Positions 11,675-22,310 of a stretch of 64,000 bases of DNA are shown here, one piece after another (the first letter of the stretch is position 1; every line of letters starts with the position of its first letter). This DNA comes from Agrypnia vestita (lineage: Eukaryota > Arthropoda > Insecta > Trichoptera > Phryganeidae): positions 1-64,000 of the forward strand of contig JADDOH010002290.1 in the NCBI GenBank assembly GCA_016648135.1, read 5' to 3'. Under the pieces are notes generated by a model. The model searched no databases. It was given only the letters and a program-made list of their open reading frames with translations, and had not been told where the DNA came from. The position numbers and the translations under genes were made by a program.

Positions 11675-11975
11675 AACCAAATTTTTATTAATCAATTAGA
11701 AAGGCATGCAGAAAAATCAAATCGAAGAAAAATCGTATTTTGGCTGCTACCGGGATTCGAACCCAGATCACCTAGCTTTTCGGGCAGATATGTTACCAAT
11801 TACACACTTCAGCCTGATACTTTTCCGACAATGTCGTGTTATTTCATGTAGCCAAGATATTTTTTCGTCGATTTTGATTTTTCTGCACGCCTTTTTGATT
11901 GATAAATAAAAATTTGGTTTTAATTTCACCGAACTTTCTTCTGAAAAATTGCATCTGCACAATAAGAATGTGTTC
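11675..11975 (-). repeat. Fold-back SINE-like element with tRNA-like core (type B)
   Basis: Inverted arms at about 11675-11750 and 11849-11919 (each with AAATTTTTATT / ATCAATTAGAAAGGCATGCA and their reverse complements) flank a tRNA-like unit on the minus strand, 11742-11814. That unit has a T arm CTGGG-TTCGAAT-CCCGG, a D stem GTGT/ACAT and 5 of 7 acceptor pairs, but no anticodon stem. It ends in the shared tail TTCTGAAAAATTGCA. The core differs from the type A head at 22.5, 31.0 and 44.6 kb, yet the arms are the same. Confidence 0.6.
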
Positions 11976-12359
11976 TTAATTATATGTATACTTGATATTA
12001 ATAATATTTTTCCTTAATAATATTATTAAATCGCTTCATTTAGGATAATATTCTTTTACAACCATTTTTTTTGTCAGAATCAATAAAATATATGATGTAG
12101 ATTATTTATGTCGAACAATTTTTTCTATACAATAGTTATCCATTGTAAATCAAAGAGATATTAGAAATCTAAATTCAACACAACCCTAATTTATCGAATT
12201 TGACAATTATCTCCTACGCCTAATATCATTTTTTTCATTTCTACTTCCTGTTACGCCTTTCCGTCGTCGCATTCAGAAATTACTCCCACATATACCGAGC
12301 GTAAAGATGTTACATATCAAAAAATAAATAAAAAACACGTCACTAAATTTACTGATGCA
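11976..12359. other. AT-rich DNA, nothing recognised
   Basis: No motif seen. Confidence 0.45.
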
Positions 12360-12570
12360 ATGTAGAAGCTAGTTGCACGAGCAGAGTCTAGGGAACCTGT
12401 ACTGTGGACGTTCACCAATCACCAACTAGATGGATGGATCTGGTCGAGTCTGCAACCAATGGCTAGCTTCAAAAAGATTTCAGATGGCACCGGATGGTAT
12501 TGGCTGTGGTGTCTTCGTTATCAGCGACCTCGAATGCTCTGCCGATAACGTAACGAAGAAGAAGAAGCAT
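12360..12570 (+). pseudogene. Probable LINE 3' coding tail ending in GAAGAAGAAG
   Basis: Translation across frames gives pieces resembling SPTRWMDDLVE, CNQWLASK and a tail ending just before a GAAGAAGAAGAAG run. The order W-x-DDL-V, W-M/L-xxAQDR, then GAA or GAT repeats is common at the 3' end of RTE-like insect LINEs. Several frameshifts make this a fossil. The ORFs at 12521-12829 beyond it are not recognised. Confidence 0.4.
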
Positions 12571-12844
12571 GTATGCAAGAGACGTGCATACTAATTACGA
12601 AGATGAATACGTAAACTTGAACGCGGCCACTTGCGTGACGCGGCAAGCCGAGTGCACTTGCGTGGGGGAACCTGCGTTCGACACCTGTCACAATCACTGC
12701 TGTCGACACCCGACGACGTCATCGGCTCCACCCATTTATTTCAATACTTTTATTCAGTTAACACTTGTATCAGGGTTCCCACAAATAATTATGTTACATG
12801 AAAAAATATGTTTTTTTAAAAAAGATTAAATTTAAATGTATTAA

Positions 12845-13195
12845 AAAGTTTAAAAAAAATTGAGGCGTATCTTCGGACCGGTTCTAGAAAATGGACTTTG
12901 GCCAGACGTTACAATAATGAGCTGTTTAAGGAGACAAACGTCACAAAATTAATAAAATTGGGAAGACTTTGGTGGCTGGGTCATGTGGAGAGAATGTCCG
13001 AGCATCCAGCACCAAAGTCAAGGCCAGTAGGGCGAAGGAGCTTGGGAAGGCCAAAATTGAGATGGAGGGACAACGTCCTCAAAGAAATCTCCGCCTTAGA
13101 GCTTCGGAACTGGAGAGAGCTAGCACTTGTCCGAGATGAGTTGAGGAGGATTATTGAGGAGGCCAATACTCACCAAGGGTTGTAGTGCCAAGTGT
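12845..13195 (+). pseudogene. LINE reverse-transcriptase C-terminal fossil (LGHVERM type)
   Basis: After a frameshift near 12898, a 95-codon frame (12898-13185) reads RRYNNELFKETNVTKLIKLG, then RLWWLGHVERMSEHPAPK, GRRSLGRPKLRWRDNVLKEI and a charged end before the stop. An upstream frame contributes RRIFGPVLENG. This is the post-polymerase region of a second LINE family, distinct from 5.5 kb. The end of a related copy is at 19948-20128. No catalytic residues remain. Confidence 0.7.
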
Positions 13196-13434
13196 GATGA
13201 TGAAAAGTGAAAAATAAAAGCGCCCACACTTTTATTTGGAGAGTGAGACAAAAATTTAATGGCCGAAATTTAAGTTTTTACTTTTTCAAATCGCTCGCGT
13301 TCTCATTTACGCGCGGTAGAAGTTACATTTAAAAACTAAAATGAAGGTTTTAAATATACCCTGCTCTTAATCTAAATGTAATAATTACGTATCTGTCTCT
13401 CCCGCAAGTCGGTAACTTTCTGGAATTCATGGCA

Positions 13435-13555
13435 AAAAATGAAATTGGAGAAAACAAAAAAAAAATACACAGCCAGAGTATCGAACCTTGGAACATGCGG
13501 ACCACAGGACGGCGACTGAACGACACTCACCATCGCTTCTTCGCAACCCTACAAT
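13435..13555 (-). repeat. Probable tRNA-derived SINE relic
   Basis: The minus strand has a B-box-like GGTTCGATACTC preceded by GAGTGTCGTTCAGTCGCC and GTGGTCCGC. The spacing is consistent with a degenerate tRNA-like promoter. The acceptor stem is not convincing. Confidence 0.35.
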
Positions 13556-13562
13556 ATGCTTT

Positions 13563-13688
13563 ATACTTTATAAATTTATACTTTATAAATTTTAGATTAA
13601 ATTTAATTAAATATATCAAGTCTAATAAAATATACTTTATAAATATACTTTATAAATTTTAGATTAAATTTAATTAAATATATCAAGT
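13563..13688. repeat. Imperfect tandem duplication, unit about 65 bp
   Basis: The stretch TACTTTATAAATTTTAGATT plus TTAATTAAATATATCAAG occurs twice back to back with small indels. The second copy abuts the mariner-like end that begins near 13684. Confidence 0.65.
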
Positions 13689-14420
13689 TCTTACTTATGA
13701 AATTGCGGTTTTATATAGAAAAAGTCAAAACAAAAATATATGAAAATTATATATTTAATCAATCCAAGTATTGGTCATTTTTGTCGATGCATTTTAACCA
13801 TTTTAATGGAAGTTCATTGACACCTTTGTGTAGAAATTCTAGGGACGGGAATCGATGAATTCTTATTAAGAGTTTTTTAGAGACATTTTTCTCTTGTAAA
13901 AAGTTATCTGAATTCTGAAAACAATAAAAATCATTAGGTGCAAGGTCTGGCGAGTAAGGTAGGTGACGGTGTGTTTTCCAGCCGAAGCTCCTATAATTTT
14001 AAGTTGTGCAGTGTGTGAACGAGCATTGTCGTTGGAGAAGTAGTGGACTAGAACAATTGAAAAGCCTCGGTAGCTTGTCCACCGCCGTTTTCAATTCTTG
14101 AAAGTAAACCTCTTCAGTAATGTTGTGCCAGATCTCATCGCGACATTGTTTGGCTGCCTCCCCTGAGTCCAACCATTACGATAAATATTTCCGATTATCA
14201 TAGGGGATCCATTTTTCATCACAAATAACGATTCGATTCAAAATTTCATCATTTTTTGCCGACTTAACAAAAAAAGAAGACAGGCCTTTACGCGAGTTTG
14301 CTATTGTCCTTCAATAAGTTCATACGGTACCCACTTTGCGAGATTCCTTATTTTCGATTTGACGCAAATGAATAGTTTCTTCACTTTCGTTGAAGGCTGT
14401 TGTTAATTTTGACCTAAAAA
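13684..14420 (-). pseudogene. Degraded mariner-type transposase gene
   Basis: Minus-strand reading with several frameshifts recovers mariner landmarks in order: TTAFNESEETIHLRQI (near 14395), NRIVICDEKWIPYDN (near 14215, first catalytic Asp kept), LPYSPDLAPNDFYCF (near 13970, third catalytic Asp kept) and LPLKWLKCIDKNDQYLD (near 13790). The middle HDNARPH box is damaged (reads QRQCSFTH). The downstream end (CAAGTTCTTACTTATGAAAT, from 13684) resembles the terminal inverted repeat of the mariner at 23115. The opposite end was not found. It is an old, inactive copy of a lineage different from the 23-kb one. Confidence 0.75.
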
Positions 14421-14719
14421 AATTATCATATAATATCCAAAGTAAACGAATAATTAAGAAGAACAATGAACAAGGAGTTAAGAATGAAGAAAGAATTAAA
14501 TTCATTGTGGATTAGGAATAAAGTTTGAAGACCTATTTAAATATTTTTTTTGATTCATCACCCATATCATATTTTGATTAATTATATTATCACGTATCGT
14601 AATAATATAATTGTTCGGGAGTGAGGAATGAATGAAAACATTGGAAATTAATTAGCGATTTATTAATTAATTGCTATTTACTTATTCAATGTAAAAGGTC
14701 ACTTAACACGAAAATAACG

Positions 14720-15165
14720 CTTTTTTTCACTATTTTGCAATATATGATTTGTATATTAACTCGTTATTATCGCTGGGTAGCAAGCATTTATCGGTTTATT
14801 TCGCCAAGTAGGTACTTCGCTCGATTATTTCGCTTCATTTATCGCTTCGATTATCTCACGACTCGCCACCTTGGCCTCGCGGCTGGGACCGATTTCACAC
14901 TTAATGAACTGTCAAATACAAAAACTCTATCTGCGTTCCGTTCCGTATTTATACCCAAAAACTGGATTTTCGAACCTCTTAGATTATTGTAGTGTTTAGG
15001 AGGAGATTGTCATCATTTCGAGGCTTTTCCAGTTGTTTCTCGAATGGTGTAGTCATTTTTAGAATGTAGTAGTGTGTTCCAGAATGTAGTGGAAGGTTTT
15101 GATGTTATTGTCGTCATTGATATACTACGAGTACTTAATTTCTTTTGCCATTTCGTTACAATATT
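14720..15165 (-). repeat. LTR-like block (minus strand)
   Basis: Read on the minus strand it starts TGTAACGAAATGG (from 15164), has a TATA box GGTATAAATACGG near 14945-14957 and then a GC-richer transcribed part. The end near 14725-14760 resembles the matching part of the block at 52050-52080. The TGTAACGA start is shared with 63836. Probably a solo LTR; no internal gag/pol is present. Confidence 0.5.
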
Positions 15166-15224
15166 ATAGCGTAATAAATTTAACACATTAAATAAAAAAC
15201 AAGAATAAATATATAACTATGTGG

Positions 15225-15255
15225 AAAAAATGCAAAGGTGACCTTTGCATTTTTT
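15225..15255. repeat. Perfect 15-bp hairpin with a 1-nt centre
   Basis: AAAAAATGCAAAGGT, a single G at 15240, then its exact reverse complement. Directly visible. No flanking terminator or gene context; probably the end or core of a small fold-back repeat. Confidence 0.8.
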
Positions 15256-16160
15256 TTCATACCTTTGTTACAAAGTTAAGAAAAATTGTAATAAAAATTC
15301 ATTTTAACACAGAAAGAAAAATATTTTCCAGAAAATCTGTTTTCATTTAATAACGCAATGAAAGCCGAAAAGATATCTCACGTTTCAAAAGACAAATATC
15401 TGATGGATTATTTATGTACTTACTTACAAATGTTTTAATGAAACAAAATTCTGCAGACGACCTCAAAGTCCATGGCCATTTCATGATCGCCAGGTTTACG
15501 AGGGGGATGGGCTGGTCAGCAATCTACGTCTGGGATCAGCTGCAAGATGCAAGTGTGAGGAAGATGGACCACCACGCCAAAATCCGAACCCTCTAAGTGA
15601 CGCTTACTCACAAATCTTCAAAATAACTTTTTTACACACCCATAAAAAATTTAACGTTTACAAGAAAATACGTGAAATCGCAGTTAAAATGTTGTTTCCA
15701 ACGAGTTTCAGTTTCCATATTTTTTTACGAGTCTTCTTTTTTATTAATACAGTTTTGAACAAAATTCTTCTATCTTCTATCATTATTCGTTTATATTTCT
15801 CAAAAAAAGCTTTTTTATATACATTATATAAATCTCTCAGAAAGATGCACAGTTCTTATGAGGAAAGGATATGAAACGATTAATTCGAAAAATGGGTAAA
15901 CTTAAGAAATATGCTTGTCTCTGAGATGCATATTTATATTCCTGGAAGACTGATTTACTAATTACCACTATACGCTTTTAGTAGTTACCTTTGATATCGT
16001 CTAATTATGAAACTTACGTGTTTTTTTGTTGAATATTTTATGTTTATTATAAAACAACTTTTTAAAAAAAAAAATTGATAGTGACAAATTGTTACTTATT
16101 GATATTTCTTTTACACGAAGATTATATATTTTATTATAAACAATGTTATCTAAAAGAAAT
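15256..16160. other. No gene recognised
   Basis: Contains a GC-richer patch (15460-15600) with a 60-codon plus ORF and another open frame reading EGDGLVSNLRLGSAARCK; neither is recognised. The rest is AT-rich. Confidence 0.35.
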
Positions 16161-16164
16161 TGTC

Positions 16165-16480
16165 TTTTTACTCCCTTACTTTTAACTCGTAGCGCCTGCG
16201 GTTTTTTGTGTGCCGGAAAAACTTTAGATCGATTTTTAACCCTTTTCCCGTGATCCAATCGAGCTGAAACTTTGCAGGCAGACTCGTGGCGACTATAAAA
16301 TTGATCTAACAAAGAAAAATTTAATAATTATGATATAATTTGAGATTTTTTGAAATTTTAATGTTTTTTCAAATTGGAATCAAAACAAGTGAAAAATGAC
16401 TACGCGTGCAGTAGGTACGAAACCTGATTCAATGAGAAAGGGAGTATAATAAAAACTTGTTATTATGGGTTAGTTTTTTT
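16165..16480 (+). repeat. MITE-like element with TTTTTACTCCCTT ends
   Basis: One of four copies in the window (also 42685-43008 plus, 49433-49710 and 53283-53597 minus). Shared core: CCCGTGATCCAATCGAGCTG, AAACTTTGCAGGCAGACTCG, TGGCGAC. The outer ends, TTTTTACTCCCTT and GAAAGGGAGTATAATAAAAA, are inverted repeats of about 13-15 bp. No coding capacity. Non-autonomous DNA transposon is the likeliest class. Confidence 0.65.
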
Positions 16481-16659
16481 AAATGCTTTTTATTTGAATA
16501 ATTGTTGATACCTTGTCGTATATATTGATTTATTTTATATACATATTATGAATATTATATGGTCATAATATATTCGATTTTTTGTTGAGAATCTATACGA
16601 ACTATTCATTCTTTTAAAAATAATACATAATAAAGTAGTAAAAATACTTCAGTAAGTAT

Positions 16660-17360
16660 CGTAGGCTTGACTTGTACTTGATCTTGCGCCAGTGAATATT
16701 CCGGGTAAGCGAACCATACAACTAAACACTGGGCAATCCTAATCACCTTAGATATTGCTAGTTTTAATGTTATTGTAATTGGTATTGTTGTGTATATTCT
16801 GCTACTTATAACTTATATTGTTTAATGTATGTTCTTTTTAATTTTATGTTATATTTTTAATGTAAAAGCCTATACGCATTGCTGCTCTGTACTTTATATT
16901 TTTAATTTTTATACTCAAGTTTTGGTGCTATTCCTGATACTTTTTATATTTTGCTACTTATAACTAATATTGTTTAATGTATGTTCTTTTTAATTTTATT
17001 TTATATTTTTTAGGTTAAAGCTTATACACATTGCTGCTCTTTACTTTATATTTTTAATTTTTATGCTCATGTTTTGGTGCTATTCCTGATACTTTTATAT
17101 TTGTTACTTATAACTTATATTGTTTAATGTATATTCTTTTTAATTTTATGTTATATTTTTTATGTAAAAGCCTATACACATTGCTGCTCTTTACTTTACT
17201 TTATATTTTTAATTTATATTTTTAATTTTTATACTCATGTTTTGGTGCTACACAGATATTGTTTAATTGTATTTAATTTTATTGTGCTTTTTGAAATTTA
17301 TATTATATTCTTTATGTAAAAGCCTATACCTAATGGGCGTAAACAAACAAATAAGTAAAT
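16660..17360 (+). repeat. LINE 3' tail with a ~150-bp tandem array
   Basis: Three and a half copies of a unit of about 147-152 bp. Each contains GCTACTTATAACTTATATTG, GTAAAAGCCTATACACATTG, CTGCTCTTTACTT and TTTTGGTGCTATTCCTGATA. The array ends GTAAAAGCCTATACCTAATG then GGCGTAAACAAACAAATAAG. That ending is of the type found at the 3' terminus of Jockey/CR1-like LINEs and matches, in reverse, the end at 20134-20170 (AAAGCCCTATAGGACGTTAA). Confidence 0.7.
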
Positions 17361-18161
17361 AAAAATAAAAAATACATTAAAGAAATTAAAAATAATTTAC
17401 CGCAATTACCGATTTATTTACCAGTAATTCGGTGATGGAATTTAGCAATATTTAACGATAAACCGATTTACTGATGACCATATTTTGAGAGTTTGAGTTT
17501 CATCCTGGATGACCACCGAAATAGTAGTTTTACTCATTATATCGCTTTATTTAGTATTTAATTATCTCGCCGTGAAATTGTGATCGTTAATTGATAATTG
17601 TGAAGTCACGTTTGCAAACGTTCACCGAATATAAATGCTTAGCTAATTGACAGACAATAGTTAGCCCTGCGTAACTACTGCCTTTTAAATAAACATGGAG
17701 AAATGATTTATTGGTGCGAACATTTCGGGGAATTCTACCTTGTCTATCGAATTTTAAAGGTGACATTCCGGATATCATTGCATTGAACATCATCAGAGCT
17801 AATATGCTTTTGACATATTATACTTTAAAGAGTTAAGGTTGCTATTACGGTCTTAGACATATACGTATAAGAACCTCATACGCAGATTAGTGAGGGAGTC
17901 CATTGAAATATACAAACATCCATCCATTTCAATAAAGATGACAGTTACAAACTATCAAGTATTTGGCGCCCTGTTCTTACGACATTGATTCAACCCTTGA
18001 GAGACGTCGCAGTAAAGTCCGTCGACGTAACTAGTACATATTGCACACTGGCAACCTCTACTGTAGAAGAAGTGAACGTTCCAAAGCAAAGTGCATATAA
18101 TTTACGCCCTCAAAAGCAGTAATCAGTCCACCCTCTACCTCCGCGTGTAAAGGTCGTCCTC
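17361..18161. other. No gene recognised
   Basis: AT-rich, then from about 17985 a GC-richer stretch that leads into the hammerhead-like motif at 18162 and may be part of the same Penelope-type repeat. The 68-codon minus ORF at 17587-17793 is unrecognised. Confidence 0.4.
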
Positions 18162-18196
18162 CTGATAACTCTTGAATAAGAATTCAACGAAACGTC
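18162..18196 (+). ncRNA. Hammerhead-like motif, degenerate
   Basis: CTGATAA (consensus CTGANGA, one mismatch at a core G), stem II TTGAAT/ATTCAA in 18169-18188, GAAA (18189-18192), stem III ACGT, C at the cleavage position 18196. The core substitution probably abolishes cleavage. It is followed by ACGGTTCGTATAAA, also present at 54901, suggesting a shared repeat end. Confidence 0.4.
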
Positions 18197-18296
18197 GAGA
18201 ATCGTTTCTCGGAAAAACATACGGTTCGTATAAAATATCCGCAACCAATTACAGTTAAATATATTATACTTTATGTAATGTATTTAGATGAACGTC

Positions 18297-18600
18297 TGTT
18301 GGAATGATGTAAGAGACGGGAAATAGAGAGAGTGGGGATAAAAAGGGACGCACTATATGAGCGCGGCTATTTGTCACCAGCACGAGATCACGCTACCTGT
18401 AAACAGTTATTAGTACCTAGTAGTAGTAAATAGTCATTTTGCTTAAGCGCGTTAGTTAATTTTCGCGCAAATCGAATTCGCGCTAAGCGCGGTATTTCTG
18501 TACACAAGCTTCTAATTTTGAAAAATTGTTAGAATAAATAGCAATTAGTAATTGGACGTGTATTTCGTGTACGCGACATTATTTATTTTGTACGTAATAG
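18297..18600 (+). repeat. LTR-like block starting TGTTGGAATG
   Basis: Begins with TGTTGGAATG, a start often seen in Copia-type LTRs, followed by a GC-richer promoter-like stretch, GATAAAAAGGG upstream of ACTATATGAGCGCGGC, and an A-rich end with AATAAATAGC. A CA end at about 18578 is possible. No target duplication was found, so the boundaries are approximate. Confidence 0.45.
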
Positions 18601-19425
18601 GTATGTCTTTGATAAGTTAAGCTTGCTTGACACACGATATTTTAATTAATTAAAAACAAGATTAATTAAAAATATATAAAATGTTAAATTTAAAAAAATC
18701 ATTAACTTAAATATACGTAAAATATTTTTGTTCTTTATGTATCCAGTTTCATCTCGTATATATTTTTTATTAATTTACTATTTTTATTTTTCTAATCGCA
18801 TTATAATTAAAGAAAAATATAATTAAAGTCATTTTCTACATTTTCTCATCGGTACGGTAAATTATACACCTGTTTAGTCAGTTAAAAGAAAGTTAATTAA
18901 ATAGGGCGAAGACTAAATAAAGTACCTATTTACTTTTCTGCAAAAATCCACACCAACTATTTTTTTCCTATATCAAATTCAACGAAAATTGTTTTGCAAG
19001 GTTTTGGTTGAATAAATTAAACACTTGTTTAAGACCTCTTTTGAGTTTAATTAAAACTCTACTAATTGCAAAAGTATAAATGTTCTCATCTGTGACAACA
19101 CAAACCAAATAGTTTTTATTCTCACCTGTAGATGATAAAATCAACTCAAAAATGGTCTTTAACAAGTATCTTATTTATTTCCACATTTCACGTGGCAGAT
19201 ATATTATGAACACTGGAAGAATCTGCGGGTAGAGTCGTAATTTTTCCTACACACTACCAAACTGGTGATTCTCAATCTACTTTGTAGACTTATTTTCCAA
19301 ACGATGAGATTTAAAGTCTGATAAAATCTAGACTGTAGATCACATATACTAAAATATTAGTGTACAACGCTCATAAGACCAGTGCTTACATGTGACATGT
19401 GTACTGACTAAAAGAAACTAGCGAG
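18601..19425. other. AT-rich DNA, nothing recognised
   Basis: A 65-codon minus ORF at 18968-19165 has no recognised motif. Confidence 0.45.
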
Positions 19426-19478
19426 CACTGGGCATATGCCCAGTGGGCTTACCCCTATAGATATCTATAGGGGTAAGC
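19426..19478. repeat. Two adjacent perfect palindromes (20 bp and 32 bp)
   Basis: 19426-19445 reads CACTGGGCATATGCCCAGTG, its own reverse complement. One base later, 19447-19478 is a 32-bp perfect palindrome centred on GATATC (arms CTTACCCCTATAGAT). Both were checked base by base. They lie directly upstream of a LINE fossil. Confidence 0.85.
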
Positions 19479-19484
19479 AGAGAG

Positions 19485-19900
19485 GATAGAGCTTTAAATT
19501 CTTCTGTCCTGACATACAACTCTCGCCTCATCCACATTCATACATCTTCGCGTGCAAGCTCGACGGTTGTTTAGGCTTCTAACGGGACCATCTTCCAGTA
19601 TCTGGTTAATCTGGTCGTGCCACGTCTACCGCGGTCGCCCTCTCTTTGTGGCACCGTCAAAACTTGCGTTATATATTTTTCTCACCATCCCTTCCTCATT
19701 CATTCCCTTAACATGCCCAAATCACCTGAGCGACCCTTTTTTTAATTCTATTAATTACGCTAAGATCAGCTCTGCATTCATTCCTAATATCTTCACTCTA
19801 CTCTCCTCCTCTTACTCTACTCTACTCCTTTACTCTATAATAAATGGATTTGCCATATATACATCGGTATTTCATCTCCACCGCATAATGTCATGTGGGG
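19485..19900 (-). pseudogene. LINE C-terminal fossil, family of 21.5 kb
   Basis: Minus-strand reading gives RWFGHVKGMNEEGMVRKIYN, ATKRGRPRxTWHDQINQILED and RSLNNRRACTRRCMNVDEAR, nearly the same as the intact ORF at 21418-21630 but with frameshifts and a CT-rich insert near 19795-19845. The 119-codon plus-strand ORF is an antisense shadow. Remnant of a 5'-truncated LINE. Confidence 0.65.
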
Positions 19901-19939
19901 AGAAGGACTGAAAAACAAACACCGAAGTCTTTGCTGAAT

Positions 19940-20128
19940 ACATGACCAACAGGGTGAAGGAGCTTAGGAAGGCCATTACTTATATGGAGTGATAACGTAT
20001 CCAAAGACATATCTGCCTTGAAGGTCTAAGACTGGAGAGAGCTGGCACAGAATTGAGATCAGAGGATGAAGACTTTTGAGGGGGCCAAGACCCACCAGGA
20101 GTTTTATAGTCTAGTACAGAACCAACAT
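19940..20128 (+). pseudogene. LINE C-terminal fossil, family of 12.9 kb
   Basis: Parallels 13028-13190: GRRSLGRP-like, LLIWSDNVSKDISALK, DWRELAQ and a THQEF-like end occur in the same order, with stops. Another LINE tail appears to have inserted immediately after it (20134 onwards, opposite strand). Confidence 0.6.
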
Positions 20129-20133
20129 TAATG

Positions 20134-20890
20134 TTTTTTTATTAATTAACGTCCTATAGGGCTTTTACAACAGATAGGTGAAGTGTACGTTAACAGAATA
20201 TATAGTTTAAAGAAAAAAAATATTAACATGTAAACATAATATGTCATAAAGAGGAAAAAAAATACTTAAAATATAGATACAAATATATAAAGACAAATAT
20301 AAAATAAAGTAAAAATCAAGTATATAAAAAGCAGAAGCGTAAGAAAAACATTATATAATAGAAATTTAAAAACAAAAAAGTAATAATGTAGAGTGAAATG
20401 ATATAGCACAAGCTCTAAAATTCCTATTATAATAAAAAATATACATACAAATACAAATCAATTATTTAAATCCTATTCGACAAATACTAGTAATCTTTCA
20501 ATACACCTTTTAATATATGTTTGAATAATATACAGTTATTGGCAAAGACGTCCAGTTGCTCGTATCTGTTTGCTAGTCTAGGAAGCCCTTGCAGTGGGGA
20601 ATTAAAGATACAGTTAGTAGCTGCAGTTTCCACGGCAAAACCTGCATGCCTTCTAGTTATACGAGGCGGAACAAGCAAGCAGATACGTTCTAGTAGTTGA
20701 GGAGTCGATAGTACCATTTATTAGTTTGTGTAAAAAGAAAAAGTCCGTCACTGTTCTTCTAGTCTCTAGTTTATCAAGACTGCTAAAAGATCTAAGAATA
20801 TTGTAATCAATATTACTTGAAAGTATGAAGGTATGATTCTGATTATGTTGTTTAGAATTGAATAAATTTCCATATAGCAATTGCAACCTT
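20134..20890 (-). pseudogene. Jockey/CR1-like LINE 3' end, frameshifted
   Basis: Two overlapping minus frames (20653-20886 and 20487-20717) join across a frameshift near 20700. They give LETRRTVTDFFFLHKLINGT, IDSPQLLERICLLVPPRITR, AATNCIFNSPLQGLPRLANR. These are the terminal motifs of a Jockey/CR1-type polymerase protein. The 3' UTR runs to 20134, ending on this strand with AAAGCCCTATAGGACGTTAA. Same family type as 7925-8640 and the tail array at 16660-17360. Truncated before the polymerase core. Confidence 0.7.
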
Positions 20891-21417
20891 AGAGGTTTCT
20901 AAAGGGTTTAAGAAAAGATTTATGATAAAAGCCACGTATATCGATTGATTAGTTACGTATACCTTGAAGAAATTAATGAAGGCCCACAGCTCGGGCGTAA
21001 TTAATCTTCATTTCTGAACAGGTCATCGTCAGACAAAAATAGTCTATCTGTCCAGTATTATCTTGTGATTTATTTTCGTGATAAAATACTTTACTAGATT
21101 TGTTCAAGTGTTTATATATTTTATTTGAAAATATATATTTTTTAAATTCAAATGAAATCGTTACACAAATAAAATAGTTTGCCTTTCTTGATAATATCCT
21201 GTAAAGATTTTTTGTATTTATATATTTATCTCAAAATATTTTAGACTAAAACATACATAAGACCTAATATAAACAGAATGTTTCCAATTTATAACCCATC
21301 TAATATAATATACACAGTAGTATATGTTTTCGAATCTTTATTTTAAATTTGGATATTTTTTGTTCCTTTCTTTTGGCATTTTCATTAGGCATTTCGTTGA
21401 AACTAACTAACTTACCA
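20891..21417. other. AT-rich DNA, nothing recognised
   Basis: Includes a stretch near 20975-21060 with partial inverted similarity, but no defined element. Confidence 0.4.
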
Positions 21418-21660
21418 TCACGCCGTTTTTCCTTGGGGGTAGGCTGAGAGGATAGAGCGCCATACTCTTCTGTCCTGACATACAATTTTCGCTTCATCTA
21501 CATTCACACAACTTCGCATGCAAGCTCGACGGTTGTTGAGGCTTCTAACAAGACCGTCTTCCAGTATCTGGTTAATCTGATCATGCCACGTCTTCCGTGG
21601 TCGCCCTCTCTTTCTGGCGCTAGTATACATTGTATCCTTCTAAGGAAGGGAACTTCGTTC
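21418..21660 (-). pseudogene. LINE C-terminal fragment with a preserved 70-codon frame
   Basis: The minus ORF 21418-21630 reads ...ARKRGRPRKTWHDQINQILE, then DGLVRSLNNRRACMRSCVN, VDEAKIVCQDRRVWRSILSA, YPQGKTA. KRGRPRKTW-D at the start and the Cys/Trp-rich end are typical of the extreme C-terminus of a widespread insect LINE group. The frame is intact, unlike the copies at 1.0, 19.6, 43.1 and 45.5 kb, which suggests a younger insertion. It lacks all catalytic domains. Confidence 0.7.
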
Positions 21661-21741
21661 CCGTAACATGTACAGGCGATTTATTCATATTTTATTAAGT
21701 AAAAAAATATTTAGTGGTGTATATCAAGTTTTATATTTAAT

Positions 21742-22139
21742 AGCGGTGCCCGCGTCTTTGCACGCATAGATTTTTAGTAACTTTTAGTCATATTTTATCT
21801 TTTTTTTATTAACCTTAATATATGGATATAAATCGTTGCGAATTTTATAAAAAACTACAATTTATTTACAAAAACTATTTAAATATCTCTCACACCGTTA
21901 AGGCAACGTTCGTAAAGAACGCATCGCTCGACGATTTTTACGTCAACTTTAGTTGTAAAATGGGTCACCACAAAGAACCCTTTTACTTCAACGGGATAAT
22001 ATATAACCTATATCCATTGCAAAGGTTCATTCTAAATATGGATGAAAGAGTTTTTGAAATCGGATGAGTAGTTTTGGAGATTACCTCCTACATCCAAATT
22101 TACAATCTTTACCTCTTTATAAAATATTAATATAGATTA
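21742..22139 (-). mobile_element. Helitron-like non-autonomous element
   Basis: On the minus strand the block begins TCTATATTAATATTTTATAA (from about 22138) and ends ATGCGTGCAAAGACGCGGGC with ACCGCTAT at about 21742. The 5' TC start and the 3' GCG-rich hairpin followed by a CTAR-like terminus (here CTAT instead of CTAG) fit a short Helitron derivative, as does the similar 3' end at 29195-29234. Helitrons make no target duplication, and none is seen. The 81-codon plus ORF inside (21822-22067) is not recognised. Confidence 0.5.
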
Positions 22140-22169
22140 GGATGGATTATGAAGTTGTGTGAAAAATCT

Positions 22170-22310
22170 TTTTTAAATCAAATTAATTAATCAATTAGAA
22201 AGATATACAGCAAAATATAATTCACTAAAAAATATTAGGTTACTACTGGGATTCGAACCCTGGTCACCTCCTTTCCTGTTCTAAAAAATTACAACTTCAC
22301 AAATATGAAT
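22170..22310 (-). repeat. tRNA-SINE copy, truncated, minus strand
   Basis: Carries the shared arm (AATTAATTAATCAATTAGAA, then TTCACTAAAAAATATTAGG), then the T-arm half of the tRNA-like head (GGGATTCGAACCC). It then jumps directly to the family tail (AAAAATTACAACTTCACAAA), skipping the D-arm half. It faces the full copy at 22480-22720. Confidence 0.6.

Noticed and set aside
19552..19911. 119-codon plus-strand ORF as a gene
   Set aside because: Antisense to the LINE C-terminal fossil.
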